A stretch of 64,000 nucleotides of DNA from Rhizobium sp. AQ_MP (GTDB taxonomy: Bacteria > Pseudomonadota > Alphaproteobacteria > Rhizobiales > Rhizobiaceae), in NCBI RefSeq assembly GCF_014237835.1, contig NZ_JACJVI010000002.1:434001-498000 (forward strand), in the 5' to 3' direction. A program made the position numbers and the translations under genes. Positions 1 through 10,148 of this stretch are shown here, piece by piece. A model generated the notes under the pieces. That model ran no database searches, was not told the origin of the DNA, and saw only the letters and a list, made by a program, of their open reading frames with translations. Every line of letters starts with the position of its first letter. Position 1 is the stretch's first letter.

Positions 1-454
1 TCATGCCGTTCGTCGGCAGGGTGAAATCGGTCTTGATCGTGACGTCGTAGGTATTGCCGGATGTGCTGCTGTTGCGTGTGACCGTGCCGATCGCATTGTC
101 CAGGGGGTCCTGGGTCTTTGTTTCACCGGGAACCGTTTCGCTTCCTTTGGCGCCGGGGACGACATTGTAGAACTGCGCCTTCATGAACTTGCGGGCCATT
201 TCCAGCGCCTGGGTATCCGACATGTTCTTGTTCTTCGCCAGAGCGTTGGCGGCGGAAAGAACAGCCGAGTCGGCCGAGTCCTGAAGTGCGTTGCGCACCT
301 GCACCATCTGATTGAAGTCCAAGGCAACGCCCGCCGTCGCCGCCGTGACCGGCAGGATGATGGCTGTGGCTATGCCGAAATTTCCGGCGCGGTCGCGCCA
401 CAGGCGTCCGAAGAGGGATTTGCTGCGGCTGTCAGTGGTTGTCATCATGTCCAT
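1..454 (-). CDS. TadG-like Flp pilus assembly protein, N-terminal part (runs off window start)
   Basis: An open frame on the minus strand has ATGs at 454, 448 and 445 and continues past base 1, so only about 150 residues are seen. After a short charged stretch (RLWRDRAGNFGIATAIILP) there is one membrane segment, followed by the VALDFNQMVQVRNALQDSADSAVLSAA pattern split around an aspartate typical of TadE/TadG-like proteins (known family feature). These are pseudopilin-like or secreted components of the Flp/tad pilus, with the C-terminal bulk outside the membrane. Which tad gene it is cannot be settled without the missing part. The 84 bases up to the next gene are AT-richer and probably hold its promoter. 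Confidence 0.75.
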   Translation of the reverse strand, partial: MDMMTTTDSRSKSLFGRLWRDRAGNFGIATAIILPVTAATAGVALDFNQMVQVRNALQDSADSAVLSAANALAKNKNMSDTQALEMARKFMKAQFYNVVPGAKGSETVPGETKTQDPLDNAIGTVTRNSSTSGNTYDVTIKTDFTLPTNGM

Positions 455-538
455 CCAAAAATCAGCATTTGGATGGTCTTAAACCAGAAAGAATTTCATC
501 CGCTTTAAGTCAGTCGGTAAAATTTGCACTAATGCTCA

Positions 539-1420
539 TTATTGCCGGACGGGGATGACATCGACAGCTTGCGCAGTCTGGTGGGAGCCATAGCTTTTGA
601 GCACGCCGATCACCGGAGCGACGTCCGCGTAGTCACGTCCGTATCCCACCACAATGTGGTCCGTGCCGGCGATGATGTCGTTGGTCGGGTCGAGTTCCAC
701 CCAGCCGGTGAGCTTGCCGCACCAGACCCGCACCCAGGCATGCATGGCGTCTGCGCCTTCGAGACGTTCCTTTCCCGGAGGCGGAATGGTGCGCAGAAAG
801 CCGCTGACATAGCCGGCGGGAATGCCGAGGCTGCGCAGCGCCACGATCATCACGTGGCTGAAGTCCTGGCAGACGCCGCGCTTCTTTTCGAAGGCCTCGG
901 CCGGCGTCGTATCGACCGTCGTTGCCTCCGCGTCGTATTTGAAGTCCTTGTAAATGCGGCCGCACAACGTCTCGGCGATCTGGCGCACTGTCATGCTGGG
1001 CTTCAGCATGTCGCGAATGTAGGTCGCGATCGCCTTGTCCTTCGGTAGCCGCGGGCTCGTGCCCAGAAAATGATGCGGCGATTCCGCATCAAGCGACCAG
1101 GTCTCAGCGATCTCGTGGGGCAGGCGATCGAGAAGCGGCGAAAAGTCTGCCGCCAAGGGCTGCGCCTGCACCATGACGCGGGCCTGCATGCGGATGTCGA
1201 GCTTTTCGTGCGGACTGCGCAGGATCGCATGGCTGGTCGGGTGGCGAAAGAAGTCGGTAAACGTGGAGATCTCGTCCGGCTCCGGTGTCACGGTAATCGC
1301 GCCAGCGACCAACCGCTGGCGGTCGGGCAGGGAGAGCGGCAGCAGTCGCAGCATATGATGGGCGCCGGACGCCGGGACCTCGTAGCGATAGCCGATATGG
1401 AGCGAGAGGTCATAGAGCAT
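539..1420 (-). CDS. Transglutaminase-like cysteine protease-fold protein (293 aa)
   Basis: The protein has a bacterial transglutaminase N-terminal beta domain (about residues 1-90) and a transglutaminase core. The triad is visible: Cys184 in RGVCQDFSHV, His227 in DAMHAWVRVW and Asp244 in VELDPTND. No signal peptide is seen, so it should be cytoplasmic. It is the last gene of a tight three-gene operon, beginning 4 bases after the stop of the ATP-grasp/alpha-E gene, so translational coupling is likely. Operons of this make-up have been predicted to form and cleave peptide or isopeptide bonds, but no substrate is known. The family call is firm; the role is inference. Confidence 0.9.
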   Translation of the reverse strand: MLYDLSLHIGYRYEVPASGAHHMLRLLPLSLPDRQRLVAGAITVTPEPDEISTFTDFFRHPTSHAILRSPHEKLDIRMQARVMVQAQPLAADFSPLLDRLPHEIAETWSLDAESPHHFLGTSPRLPKDKAIATYIRDMLKPSMTVRQIAETLCGRIYKDFKYDAEATTVDTTPAEAFEKKRGVCQDFSHVMIVALRSLGIPAGYVSGFLRTIPPPGKERLEGADAMHAWVRVWCGKLTGWVELDPTNDIIAGTDHIVVGYGRDYADVAPVIGVLKSYGSHQTAQAVDVIPVRQ

Positions 1421-1424
1421 CGCG

Positions 1425-3839
1425 TCAGCTCAAATAGGATTGGGCGAGGATATCGGAGAGCTTCTCCAGTTCCCGTTCCAGATTGGTGTAGACCTCGGCC
1501 GACATCGTCTCCGGCGTCATCACGGCAAGGCCGGAATGCAGGCGCATGGCCTCGCGGAAGAGGCTCGACATCTGGCCATTGACCATGGCGTTCGGCAGTT
1601 GCTCGACCTCGATGCGGATCTCGTTCAGCTGGAAGAGGATCGAGCGCGGGTTGAGCGGATCGAGCGCCAAGAGGTCTGTGACCGTCAGCCGTGCCGTCGA
1701 GACGTTGTAGCGACGACGGTGGGTCATGACGTTGTCGCCGATTTCGAGCAGCATATCGAGCGAACCATCAGGTGCATCCGGACCTGTCATATGGCCGAGC
1801 AGGCGGGTCATGTGCAGACCGCGTTCCAGAAGGCGGCCGATGGTCAGGAAGCGCCAGCCGGTGAAGCGGTACATGTTTTCATGCACCAGACCTGCGAAAC
1901 CTGCGAGCTTGCGCAGGAGGATGGTCATGGCATGGGCCGCATCGTCGCCCGGCTTGACCTTCTCGTGGAAACGCTTGGCCGTCTTCGACAGGTCGTTCAG
2001 CGCCAGCCAGCCGTCCGGCGAAAATCGGTCGCGGATGTTGCTCGCCGAATAGACGGCGCTGTCGATATTGCGCAGCAGGCTTTCGGGCACGCCCGACTGG
2101 GTGTCCACATCGATGTTCGAGAGGTATTCCGTGACGAAGGCGAGCAGCGGCTGATCGGGATTGGCGCTTTCGGCATAACGGGCATGCCAAGCGCGCAGAA
2201 TGCGCAAAACGCCTTCGGCGCGCTCGATGTAGCGACCGAGCCAGAAGAGGTTGTCGGCCGCACGGCTCGGCAGGCTGCCGGGCATGTTGCGGGTAAAGGT
2301 CTCCTCGGCCGGCAGCAACGAAGTGCGGTCCACCGGCTTGTCGGAGACGATCCAGACGTCGGCGGCACTCCCGCCGGACTGCATGGCGATTGCCGAGACG
2401 TCCGAGCCACTGCCGATCCGGGCGAAGCCGCCGGGCATGATCTGCCAGCCGTCTTTCGTGCGGGCAGCAAAGACGCGCAGCGACATCGGGCGCGGTGTCA
2501 GCTTGCCGTCGACCATGGCAGGCGTCGTCGAAAGCGTCACGACTTCCTGGCCAACGAGATTGCCGGCTTCCGACTCCAGCCATTCGGCAGTGGTTCTGCC
2601 CTGCGGGTCCTTGTAGCGCGAGCCCATGACAGAGCGCCCGCCGTCATCGAAGAAGGGCAGGCGGGAGAAGGCGGAGCCGATGACCATGCGGTCGAGATGG
2701 GCTGCCACATGGTCGCGCTCGGCCTTCTGGCCGCACCACCAGGTGGCGATCGATGGCAGCTTCAGTTCCTCGCCCAGCAGATGGCGCGAGAGGGTCGGCA
2801 TGAAGGCGAGCAGCGCGCGGGTTTCTAGAATGCCGGAGCCCAGCGCATTGACGAAGGTGACGGCGCCATTGCGCAGCGCCTGCACCATTCCGGGCGTGCC
2901 GATATAGGAGTTCTGGTCGAGTTCGAGCGGGTCGGCGAAGGCGGCATCCAGTCGGCGCCAGAGTACGCTGACGGGCTTCAGGCCGGCCACGGTGCGGACC
3001 ATGACCTTGCCGTTGACAATGGTCAGGTCTTCGCCCTCCAGCAGCATGATGCCGAGATAGCGGGCGATATAGGCGTGTTCGAAATAGGTTTCGTTGGCGG
3101 GACCCGGCGAGAGAACGGCAATGCGCTCATCGGTGCTGCGGGTCCGCGCCTGCAGCGCCTTGCGGAAGGCGCCGAAGAAAGAGGCGAGCCGGTGGGTATA
3201 AGTCTCCGCATAGATATCGGAGAAGGCGCGCGCGGTCGCAACGCGGTTTTCCAGGGCAAAGCCGGCACCCGAGGGCGCCTGGGTGCGGTCGGCCAGAACC
3301 CACCAATTGCCGTCGGGGCCACGCCCGATTTCGAAGGAACAGAAATGCAGGTAGTGACCGCCGGCCGGCTTGATACCGACGAGCGGGCGGAGGAATTCGG
3401 GATTCGAGGCGATCAGCTGCGGAGGAAGGAAGCCTTCCTGTACCAGCCGGTTTTCGGAATATATGTCGGCAACCACGGCCTCGAGAAGATTGGCACGCTG
3501 CACGAGGCCATCCGCCAAGACCTGCCATTCGGCTTCCGAGATCATCACCGGAATATGCGAGAAGGGCCAGGCACGCTCGCTCGATCCGCCGGAACCATAG
3601 GCGCGGTAGAAGACGCCGGCATCGCGCAGATAACGATCGGCACGGGCAAAGCGCTCGTGCAAATCCTCTTCCGGCATGGTGTCGATCGCCGAGACAAGGG
3701 CCTGCCAGACCGGCCGGACATTGCCCTTGTTGTCGATCATCTCGTCGGCAGCACCCGGCAACGCGCGATAGCCGGCCGTGCGGGCCTCGCTCTTCGGCGC
3801 GTCTGGCGGGGAAAGCTCCGCTGCCGTCTTCTGTGCCAT
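1425..3839 (-). CDS. Circularly permuted ATP-grasp / alpha-E fusion protein (804 aa)
   Basis: A large protein with an N-terminal circularly permuted ATP-grasp domain (about residues 30-490; features include SPGPANETYFEHAYIA, LLEGEDLTI and RPMSLRVF) fused to a C-terminal all-helical alpha-E (DUF403) domain (about 500-800, starting near ADNLFWLGRYIERAE). ATP-grasp enzymes of this group are predicted amide-bond ligases. In many bacteria the two domains are separate genes; here they are one chain. I chose the ATG at 3839; an in-frame TTG at 3842 abuts the upstream stop. It sits between two transglutaminase-fold genes with gaps of about 4 bases on each side, which points to one shared pathway. Substrate unknown. 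Confidence 0.9.
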   Translation of the reverse strand: MAQKTAAELSPPDAPKSEARTAGYRALPGAADEMIDNKGNVRPVWQALVSAIDTMPEEDLHERFARADRYLRDAGVFYRAYGSGGSSERAWPFSHIPVMISEAEWQVLADGLVQRANLLEAVVADIYSENRLVQEGFLPPQLIASNPEFLRPLVGIKPAGGHYLHFCSFEIGRGPDGNWWVLADRTQAPSGAGFALENRVATARAFSDIYAETYTHRLASFFGAFRKALQARTRSTDERIAVLSPGPANETYFEHAYIARYLGIMLLEGEDLTIVNGKVMVRTVAGLKPVSVLWRRLDAAFADPLELDQNSYIGTPGMVQALRNGAVTFVNALGSGILETRALLAFMPTLSRHLLGEELKLPSIATWWCGQKAERDHVAAHLDRMVIGSAFSRLPFFDDGGRSVMGSRYKDPQGRTTAEWLESEAGNLVGQEVVTLSTTPAMVDGKLTPRPMSLRVFAARTKDGWQIMPGGFARIGSGSDVSAIAMQSGGSAADVWIVSDKPVDRTSLLPAEETFTRNMPGSLPSRAADNLFWLGRYIERAEGVLRILRAWHARYAESANPDQPLLAFVTEYLSNIDVDTQSGVPESLLRNIDSAVYSASNIRDRFSPDGWLALNDLSKTAKRFHEKVKPGDDAAHAMTILLRKLAGFAGLVHENMYRFTGWRFLTIGRLLERGLHMTRLLGHMTGPDAPDGSLDMLLEIGDNVMTHRRRYNVSTARLTVTDLLALDPLNPRSILFQLNEIRIEVEQLPNAMVNGQMSSLFREAMRLHSGLAVMTPETMSAEVYTNLERELEKLSDILAQSYLS

Positions 3840-3842
3840 CAA

Positions 3843-6800
3843 TCAGATACCTTGCGGTCGTCTCAGGTCCAAAGTGTGCGGGAATTCCGGCGACACGGTC
3901 TCGGGCCAAAGGGGATAGGAGCCGGCTGTATGGCCCCATGGCTCGAAACGTGCAAGCCGACGGGCTTCCGCTTCATTCCCATTCACAGGGAAAGTATCGT
4001 AATTCCGGCCGCCGGGATGGGCGACGTGGTAGACGCAGCCACCGATCGATCGGCCAGACCATGTATCATAGATATCGAATGTTAGCGGTGTATTGACGGG
4101 CAGGACCGGATGCAGGCCCGATGCCGGCTGCCAGGCCTTGTAGCGAACACCAGCGACGGCAACGCCGTTCACGTCCGTCTTCCGCAGCGGCACGGCGCGA
4201 CCGTTGCAGGCGACGGTGTAGCGATCGGGATTGGCGGTTTCGAGCTTTACCTGCAGGCGCTCGACCGACGAGTCCACGTAGCGCACGGTCCCGCCGATCG
4301 CGCCCTGTTCGCCCATGACATGCCAGGGCTCCAGTGCGCCGCGCAGTTCGAGCCTGGACGCCTCGTATTCGACCTCGCCAAAGAAGGGGAAGCGGAATTC
4401 GAGCTGGGCCGCGAACCATTCCCGTTTGAAGTCGAAACCGTTCTGGCGAAGATCCGCCAGCACTTCGAGAAAGTCCTGCCAGATGTAATGCGGCAGCATG
4501 AAACGGTCATGCAGGCTCGTGCCCCAGCGGACGAACGAGCCGCCGATCGGGTTCTTCCAGAAACGGGCAATCAGCGCACGGATCAGGAGCTGCTGGGCGA
4601 GCGACATGCGGGCATTTGGCGGCATTTCGAAGCCGCGGAATTCGATGAGGCCAAGCCGGCCTGTCGGCCCGTCGGGCGAGAAGAGCTTGTCGATGCAGAT
4701 TTCTGAGCGGTGGGTGTTGCCGGTCACGTCGACCAGCAGGTTGCGAAACAGGCGATCGACCAGCCAGGGCAGCGGCGGCAGCTGGCCCTGGTTCGGCAGG
4801 GGGATCTGGGCGAGCGCGATTTCGAGTTCGTAAAGCGAATCGTGGCGCGCTTCGTCGATGCGCGGTGCCTGGCTGGTCGGGCCGATGAACAGGCCGGAGA
4901 AGAGGTAGGAGAGCGAGGGGTGGCGTTGCCAGTGCAGGACCAGGCTCTTCAGGAGATCCGGACGACGCAGGAAGGGGCTGTCGTTCGGGGTCGCGCCGCC
5001 GACGACGACATGGTTGCCGCCGCCTGTGCCGCAATGACGGCCGTCGATCATGAACTTGTCGGCGCCGAGCCGGCAAAGGCGCGCTTCCTCATAGATCGCG
5101 GTGGTGGTGGCGACGCAATCCTCCCAGTCATAGGCGGGGTGGATGTTGACCTCGATGACGCCCGGATCGGGCGCGACGCGGATGACATTCAGCCGCTCGT
5201 CGTGGGGCGGTGTGTAGCCTTCGATATGGACCGGCAGGTTGAGCGCGGCTGCTGCGCGTTCGGCAGAAGCGATCAGGTCGAGATAGTCCTCAAGCGCTGC
5301 TGTCGGCGGCATGAAGATGCAGAGCCGGCCGTCGCGGACTTCCACCGAGATGGCCGTGCGGACGCGTCCGCCAATTTCCTCATAGGACTGACCGAGCAGC
5401 TGCTGCTGGGCGATGTCGGCCTGGAAGGAATGCTCGGGCATGACCCGGCCCTTCTCCGAGGTAAAGTCCGGCAGCGGCGGCTTCTCGACGGTCGGATCGA
5501 CCGGGTTGATATAGGGATACCAGGACGGGGCGATATAGGGCAGGGCGTTCAGCGGCAGACGGAAGCCGACCGGGCTGTCGCCGGGGATCAGGTAAAGTCG
5601 GCCACGGCGTGTGCTCCAGCGCTCCGACACCCAGGTGCGGCCCGAAACACGCGACTGCCAGGCCTGGACGGGCAGAACATAGCCCGCCGGCGTGGTCAGG
5701 CCATTGGAGAAGACCTTGGCAATGCGGTTGCGCTCCTCCGGATCCTTGAGCTTCGAGTTCGAGGGGTCGACATTTTCCGGAAGGTTCGCTTCCTTGACGA
5801 TCCATTCAGCCGGGTCTTCATAGGCCGGCATGACGTTGTCGGTGGCAATGTCGAGTTCGACGGCGATCGCCTGCAGCAGGCGGGCGGCATCCTCGTGGCC
5901 CACCTTGTGGTCGCGACTTTCCACCGCGATCAGATCCGGATTGTTCCAGACCGGCTTTCCGTCGCGCCGCCAGTAGAGCGAGAAGGTCCAGCGCGGCAGG
6001 CTTTCGCCCGGATACCACTTGCCCTGACCGTAATGCAGGAAGCCGCCGGGGGCGAAGCGCTCCCGCAGGCGACGGATCAACTGGTCGGCCTTGTCGCGTT
6101 TGGTCGGGCCGACGGCCGCCGTGTTCCACTCGTCGGACTGGAAGTCATCGATGGAGACGAAGGTCGGTTCGCCGCCCATGGTGAGCCTGATGTCGCGGGC
6201 CTGCAGTTCGGCATCGACCTGGTGACCGAGGCGGTTGAGCGCGTCCCAGCTGTCATCGGAAAAGGGCTTGGTGATGCGCGGATGTTCGGCAACGCGCTTC
6301 ACCTGCATGTCGAAGGCAAACTCGGTCTTGGCCTCACCAAAATAGCCACCGGAGATCGGGGCGGCGTTGCGGTAGTGCGGGGTTGCGGCCAGCGGGATGT
6401 GGCTTTCGCCGGTCAGCAGGCCCGAGGTCGGATCGAGACCGATCCAGCCGGCACCGGGGATATAGACCTCGGCCCAGGCATGCAGATCGGTGAAATCGAC
6501 CTCGGTGCCGGAGGGGCCGTCCAGTGCCTTCAGGTCCGGGGTGAGCTGGATCAGGTAACCGGAGACGAAGCGCGCGGCAAACCCGAGATGGCGGAGGATC
6601 TGGACGAGCAGCCAGCTCGAATCGCGGCAGGAGCCACGGGCCGAGGTCAGCGTCTCCTCGGGCGTCTGAACGCCCGGCTCCATGCGTATAACGTAACCGA
6701 TTTCCTGCTGCAGGCGGGCATTCAGCCCGACGACCATATCGACCGTGCCCTGGCCGGGCGTCTTGTCGATCGTCTTGACAAAGGCGTCGAGAACCGGATC

Positions 6801-7169
6801 GGCGGGCTCCGGCGTCATGTAGATCTTCAGATCTTCGCTGATGTCGGCCGGATAGTCGAAGGGCCATTTGACCGCTTCTTCCTCGGTGAAGAAATCGAAG
6901 GGATTGTAGACCGTCATGTCGGCGACGAGATCAACCTCGATCTTGAACTCGGTTACCGGGTCGGGAAAGACGAAGCGGGCGAGATAGTTGCCGTAGGGAT
7001 CCTGCTGCAGATTGACGAAATGGTTCTCGGGCGTGACCTTGAGCGAATGCGAGAGAACCTTGGTGCGGGAATGGGCAGCGGGCTTCAGCCGGATGATCTG
7101 GGGTCCGAGACGGACGGGCGTGTCGTATTTGTAGTGGGTGAGATGATAGATGCTTGCCTTGATCGACAT
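3843..7169 (-). CDS. Large transglutaminase-like protein with DUF2126 (1108 aa)
   Basis: First gene of the three-gene operon. The N-terminal 90 residues form the bacterial transglutaminase beta domain; the core follows with Cys181 ([10 protein letters not shown]), His230 ([10 protein letters not shown]) and Asp246 (IGLDPTSG). From about residue 300 to the end is the long DUF2126 region, with conserved blocks such as [15 protein letters not shown] and [20 protein letters not shown]. The second region contains many charged and aromatic conserved residues and may be a separate catalytic or substrate-binding module, but its function is not established. Length matches the family (about 1,100). No signal peptide. 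The start at 7169 is the first ATG and gives the full beta domain. Confidence 0.92.
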   Translation of the reverse strand: MSIKASIYHLTHYKYDTPVRLGPQIIRLKPAAHSRTKVLSHSLKVTPENHFVNLQQDPYGNYLARFVFPDPVTEFKIEVDLVADMTVYNPFDFFTEEEAVKWPFDYPADISEDLKIYMTPEPADPVLDAFVKTIDKTPGQGTVDMVVGLNARLQQEIGYVIRMEPGVQTPEETLTSARGSCRDSSWLLVQILRHLGFAARFVSGYLIQLTPDLKALDGPSGTEVDFTDLHAWAEVYIPGAGWIGLDPTSGLLTGESHIPLAATPHYRNAAPISGGYFGEAKTEFAFDMQVKRVAEHPRITKPFSDDSWDALNRLGHQVDAELQARDIRLTMGGEPTFVSIDDFQSDEWNTAAVGPTKRDKADQLIRRLRERFAPGGFLHYGQGKWYPGESLPRWTFSLYWRRDGKPVWNNPDLIAVESRDHKVGHEDAARLLQAIAVELDIATDNVMPAYEDPAEWIVKEANLPENVDPSNSKLKDPEERNRIAKVFSNGLTTPAGYVLPVQAWQSRVSGRTWVSERWSTRRGRLYLIPGDSPVGFRLPLNALPYIAPSWYPYINPVDPTVEKPPLPDFTSEKGRVMPEHSFQADIAQQQLLGQSYEEIGGRVRTAISVEVRDGRLCIFMPPTAALEDYLDLIASAERAAAALNLPVHIEGYTPPHDERLNVIRVAPDPGVIEVNIHPAYDWEDCVATTTAIYEEARLCRLGADKFMIDGRHCGTGGGNHVVVGGATPNDSPFLRRPDLLKSLVLHWQRHPSLSYLFSGLFIGPTSQAPRIDEARHDSLYELEIALAQIPLPNQGQLPPLPWLVDRLFRNLLVDVTGNTHRSEICIDKLFSPDGPTGRLGLIEFRGFEMPPNARMSLAQQLLIRALIARFWKNPIGGSFVRWGTSLHDRFMLPHYIWQDFLEVLADLRQNGFDFKREWFAAQLEFRFPFFGEVEYEASRLELRGALEPWHVMGEQGAIGGTVRYVDSSVERLQVKLETANPDRYTVACNGRAVPLRKTDVNGVAVAGVRYKAWQPASGLHPVLPVNTPLTFDIYDTWSGRSIGGCVYHVAHPGGRNYDTFPVNGNEAEARRLARFEPWGHTAGSYPLWPETVSPEFPHTLDLRRPQGI

Positions 7170-7249
7170 TCGTTACCGCTTCGCTGTTCGCCCCTGCCGC
7201 TTTTTGCGGCTTGCTTCGATCTTGTGCAATGCAGCGCCATAAAGCAAGC

Positions 7250-7276
7250 GGCCCGGAAGCTGGAAACCTCCGGGCC
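7250..7276 (-). terminator. Possible transcription terminator after manC
   Basis: An 8-bp inverted repeat (GGCCCGGA/TCCGGGCC) lies 27 bases past the manC stop on the minus strand. The T-tract that follows is broken (GCTTGCTTT), so it is a weak candidate. Confidence 0.45.
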
Positions 7277-7302
7277 TTGGAACGTGCGGTGGATGAGACG
7301 CC

Positions 7303-8730
7303 TCAGCTGCGGCCGAATTCGTCGACGAGGCGGATGATGTCATCTTCGCCGAGATAGGAGCCTGTCTGCACCTCGATCACCTCAAGGCGGATCTTGCCGG
7401 GATTGGCCAGGCGATGGACGGAGCCCTGCGGGATATAGATCGACTGGTTCTCGTGCAGCACGGTGACCTTGTCGTCGATCGTGACTTCTGCCGTGCCCTT
7501 GACGCAAACCCAATGTTCGGCGCGGTGGTGGTGCTTCTGCAGCGAGAGCTTCTTTTCCGGATGAACGAAGAGACGCTTCACCTGGAAACGGTCGCCGTTG
7601 AGGATCGAGGTATAACCGCCCCAGGGGCGCAGCGCCGTCGGGTGGTTTTCGGTCAGATGCGCCGTGTCCTTGTTGGCGGCGAGCAGCTTGACGAGGTTGC
7701 CGACATCTTGGGCGCGGTCGAGGCGGCCGACATAGACGGCGTCTTCCGAGGCGACCACGGCCACACCTTCCATGCCCTGAACTGCAAGATGGGCATTGCG
7801 CGACATGACAAGCGAATTCTGGGTGTCGGAGACGGTGGCATTGCCGCTGACGACATTGCCGTTTTCATCGCCACCGGCAAGCTTCCAGATCGCATCCCAA
7901 CTGCCGAGGTCGGACCAAGTGATGGGCGAGGGGACAACCGCTGCATTCGGCGTCTTTTCCATGACGGCGTAGTCGATGGAGATGCTGGGGCTTTTGCTAA
8001 AGCTCTCCGCATCGAGGCGGGTAAAGTCGAGATCGCCCTTGGCACTTTCGATCGACTGTTCGACGGCCGCCAGCACTTCGGGAGCGAGCGCCTGCAGTTC
8101 TGCGATCATCTGGCCGGCGGAGAAGACGAACATGCCGGAATTCCAGGCATAGTTGCCGCTCGCCAGCATCTTTTCCGCAACGTCGACATTCGGCTTTTCG
8201 ACGAAGCGCGAGACCTGGTGCACGCCGTTGCCGAGATCGGCGCCGATTTCGATATAGCCATAGCCGGTCGCGGGTTCGGTGGGGGTGATGCCGAAGGTGA
8301 CGATTTTGCCGTTCCGCGCCGCGTCGGCCGCCTTTTCCACACAGCTGCGATAGGTTTCGTCAACGGTGATCTCGTGGTCTGACGGCAGGATCTGGATCAG
8401 GGTTTCTTGGCCGTGGCGCTGGCTGACGATGACGGCAGCAGCAGCGACGGCGGCTGCCGTGTTGCGGGCTTCGGGCTCCAGAATGATGCCATCGAGCGTC
8501 ACGCCGATCTCGCGGGCCTGTTCGGCGACGAGGAAGCGGAAGTCCTCATTGGTCACGATGACAGGGGCTTCATAGATCGCCTCGTCGGAGACGCGGGCAA
8601 GCGTCTTTTGCAGCAAGGTCTCTTCGCCGAGGAACCGGATGAACTGCTTCGCAGCGGCTGCGCGCGACAGTGGCCAAAGCCGCGTTCCCTTGCCGCCGGC
8701 CATGATGACCGGCACGATCTTGATGCTCAT
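7303..8730 (-). CDS. manC: Mannose-1-phosphate guanylyltransferase / mannose-6-phosphate isomerase (475 aa)
   Basis: Bifunctional enzyme making GDP-mannose for surface polysaccharides. The N-terminal nucleotidyltransferase carries the signature GGKGTRLWPLSRAAAAKQF (residues about 11-29), the FVEKPNVDVA block and NSGMFVFSA. The C-terminal 110 residues are the cupin-type isomerase domain with HHHRAEHWVCVKGTAEV as the probable metal site. The frame extends 79 codons further upstream, but the ATG at 8730 places the nucleotide-binding motif at the usual distance from the N terminus and has GGCAGAG before it. Length matches the type II family. It has its own leader with a strong hairpin and is not closely linked to other polysaccharide genes here. 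Confidence 0.95.
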   Translation of the reverse strand: MSIKIVPVIMAGGKGTRLWPLSRAAAAKQFIRFLGEETLLQKTLARVSDEAIYEAPVIVTNEDFRFLVAEQAREIGVTLDGIILEPEARNTAAAVAAAAVIVSQRHGQETLIQILPSDHEITVDETYRSCVEKAADAARNGKIVTFGITPTEPATGYGYIEIGADLGNGVHQVSRFVEKPNVDVAEKMLASGNYAWNSGMFVFSAGQMIAELQALAPEVLAAVEQSIESAKGDLDFTRLDAESFSKSPSISIDYAVMEKTPNAAVVPSPITWSDLGSWDAIWKLAGGDENGNVVSGNATVSDTQNSLVMSRNAHLAVQGMEGVAVVASEDAVYVGRLDRAQDVGNLVKLLAANKDTAHLTENHPTALRPWGGYTSILNGDRFQVKRLFVHPEKKLSLQKHHHRAEHWVCVKGTAEVTIDDKVTVLHENQSIYIPQGSVHRLANPGKIRLEVIEVQTGSYLGEDDIIRLVDEFGRS

Positions 8731-8753
8731 GTTTCTCTGCCTTTCGATGTCTT

Positions 8754-8775
8754 GCCGGGGCGTTTCCGTCCCGGC
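8754..8775 (-). promoter_or_regulatory. GAAA-tetraloop hairpin in the manC leader
   Basis: On the minus strand GCCGGGACG-GAAA-CGCCCCGGC forms a 9-bp stem (one G-U pair) closed by a GAAA tetraloop, 24 bases upstream of the manC start. No T-tract follows, so it is not a terminator; it may stabilise or modulate the leader. Role inferred only. Confidence 0.45.
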
Positions 8776-8969
8776 CGAAGTCGGTGCGACCGTGATGCCG
8801 CATGCGCTGTTGAACGCAGTTGCGGCGGTTTTGTTACATGTTTGGGCTAATGTTCCAAGCCCGTCGATGGAGGATGCCGGTCGAACATCGTGGATGTACT
8901 GGCGCTGCGACATCGCTATGTTGCCGATACCCACATGCCGGTTCGTAATAGCCAGAAGAGAGAGCATCC

Positions 8970-9671
8970 TTGTCTAACATCCGCCCGCTGTTTTCCATTC
9001 CGACCTCGCCGCTCATTCCTGTTCTGGGCCTGCAGGATGGCTTCCCCGTCCATCGCATCTTCTGCGTCGGGCGCAATTACGCGGCGCACGCCGCCGAGCT
9101 CGGCAATACGGTCGACCGGGTTGCGCCCTTCTACTTCACCAAGCCGCCGACGGGCCTCGTTCTTGATGGCGGCTCCATCGCCTATCCGCCGGGCACCGAG
9201 GATTATCACCACGAGATCGAGCTGGTGATTGCGATCGGCGCGCCGGCCTTTCGGGTGTCGACCGAGGAGGCGATGAAATCCGTGTTCGGCTATGCGGTCG
9301 GGCTCGACATGACCCGGCGCGATTTGCAGAACGCGATGAAGGAAAAGCAGCGTCCCTGGGATATCTCCAAGGCATTCGAGGAATCCGCCGTCATCGGCCC
9401 AATTACCCCGGCTTCCGAATTCGCACCTCAGGCACAGCGCATCTCGCTGGTCGTCAATGGCAGCCTCCGCCAGCAAGGCCATCTCAACGAAATGGTCTGG
9501 TCAGTGCCGGAGATGATCAGCCATCTGTCGCGCTATTATCACCTGACACCCGGCGACCTGATCTTCACCGGCACTCCCTCCGGCGTTGGCGCCCTCCAAC
9601 CGGGCGATCGCCTGGAGGGCGCGGTTGAGGGGCTGTCGCCGATCACGGTGACGATCGGACCGGCGGTCTGA
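8970..9671 (+). CDS. Fumarylacetoacetate hydrolase family protein (233 aa)
   Basis: A single FAH catalytic domain with the metal-binding block EDYHHEIELVIAIG (about residues 72-85) and DMTRRDLQ, and an N-terminal VGRNYAAHAAELGN block. Members hydrolyse C-C bonds of small keto acids (fumarylpyruvate, acylpyruvates) or decarboxylate oxaloacetate, using Mg or Mn in the cytoplasm. The exact substrate cannot be read from sequence. The TTG start is chosen because AGAAGAGAGAG precedes it at the right spacing and no ATG is available near the N terminus. One base separates it from the next gene, so the two are co-transcribed. Confidence 0.88.
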   Translation: MSNIRPLFSIPTSPLIPVLGLQDGFPVHRIFCVGRNYAAHAAELGNTVDRVAPFYFTKPPTGLVLDGGSIAYPPGTEDYHHEIELVIAIGAPAFRVSTEEAMKSVFGYAVGLDMTRRDLQNAMKEKQRPWDISKAFEESAVIGPITPASEFAPQAQRISLVVNGSLRQQGHLNEMVWSVPEMISHLSRYYHLTPGDLIFTGTPSGVGALQPGDRLEGAVEGLSPITVTIGPAV

Positions 9672-9672
9672 C

Positions 9673-10110
9673 GTGACTGCGGTGGGCGAGGGAACAGGGG
9701 CCGAAGCCGGTCGGGCGCTGGTGCCGGGCCGCGATTGCGGCATCTGCTCGCTCTGCTGCATCCTCCCCGACATCGCCGAATTCGACAAACCAGCGAACCA
9801 GCCCTGCCGCCACTGTCTCGCCGGTGGCGGCTGTGATGCCTATGATGTCAGGCCGGCGACCTGCCGCGATTTCTTCTGCCTGTGGCGCACCGACCCCACG
9901 CTCGGAACCGAGTGGGATCCGAGTGTCAGCCGGATGATGATGTATGCGCAGGGGCCGCAGTTGACGGTGCTGGTCGAGCCCGAGGCCGGCACGATTTGGC
10001 AGCAGGCGCCCTATTTCGGCTGGCTTGAGGCCAGGGCGCAGGCGTTGAAGCCTTGGGGCGGATATGTGGTGGTCTATGCGGGGGAAGAGGTGACGGTGGT
10101 GAAGGGGTGA
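9673..10110 (+). CDS. CxxCxxCC zinc-cluster protein, YkgJ-like (145 aa)
   Basis: A small cytoplasmic protein with the cluster Cys22-x2-Cys25-x2-Cys28-Cys29 (CGICSLCC), followed by Cys45, Cys48, Cys54, Cys64 and Cys69. This is the YkgJ/UPF0153 pattern, thought to bind zinc (or an iron-sulfur centre). It starts at a GTG 1 base after the FAH-family stop, so translation is probably coupled. No enzymatic role is established for the family; the C-terminal half is poorly conserved by eye. Confidence 0.8.
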   Translation: MTAVGEGTGAEAGRALVPGRDCGICSLCCILPDIAEFDKPANQPCRHCLAGGGCDAYDVRPATCRDFFCLWRTDPTLGTEWDPSVSRMMMYAQGPQLTVLVEPEAGTIWQQAPYFGWLEARAQALKPWGGYVVVYAGEEVTVVKG

Positions 10111-10148
10111 GCGAACCCTGATTCGGTTCGTTCTCCTGCTCGAAACCC

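Noticed and set aside
123..401. 92-codon frame on the minus strand
   Set aside because: It overlaps the TadG-like gene in another frame on the same strand and has no family resemblance.
4710..7337. 875-codon open frame on the plus strand
   Set aside because: It is antisense to the DUF2126 transglutaminase gene, shows no recognisable domain and has the Gly/Arg/Asp-rich composition of a high-GC shadow frame.
8731..8967. 79-codon N-terminal extension of manC
   Set aside because: The extension precedes the nucleotide-binding motif unusually far, carries the leader hairpin and has no family counterpart; the ATG at 8730 fits.
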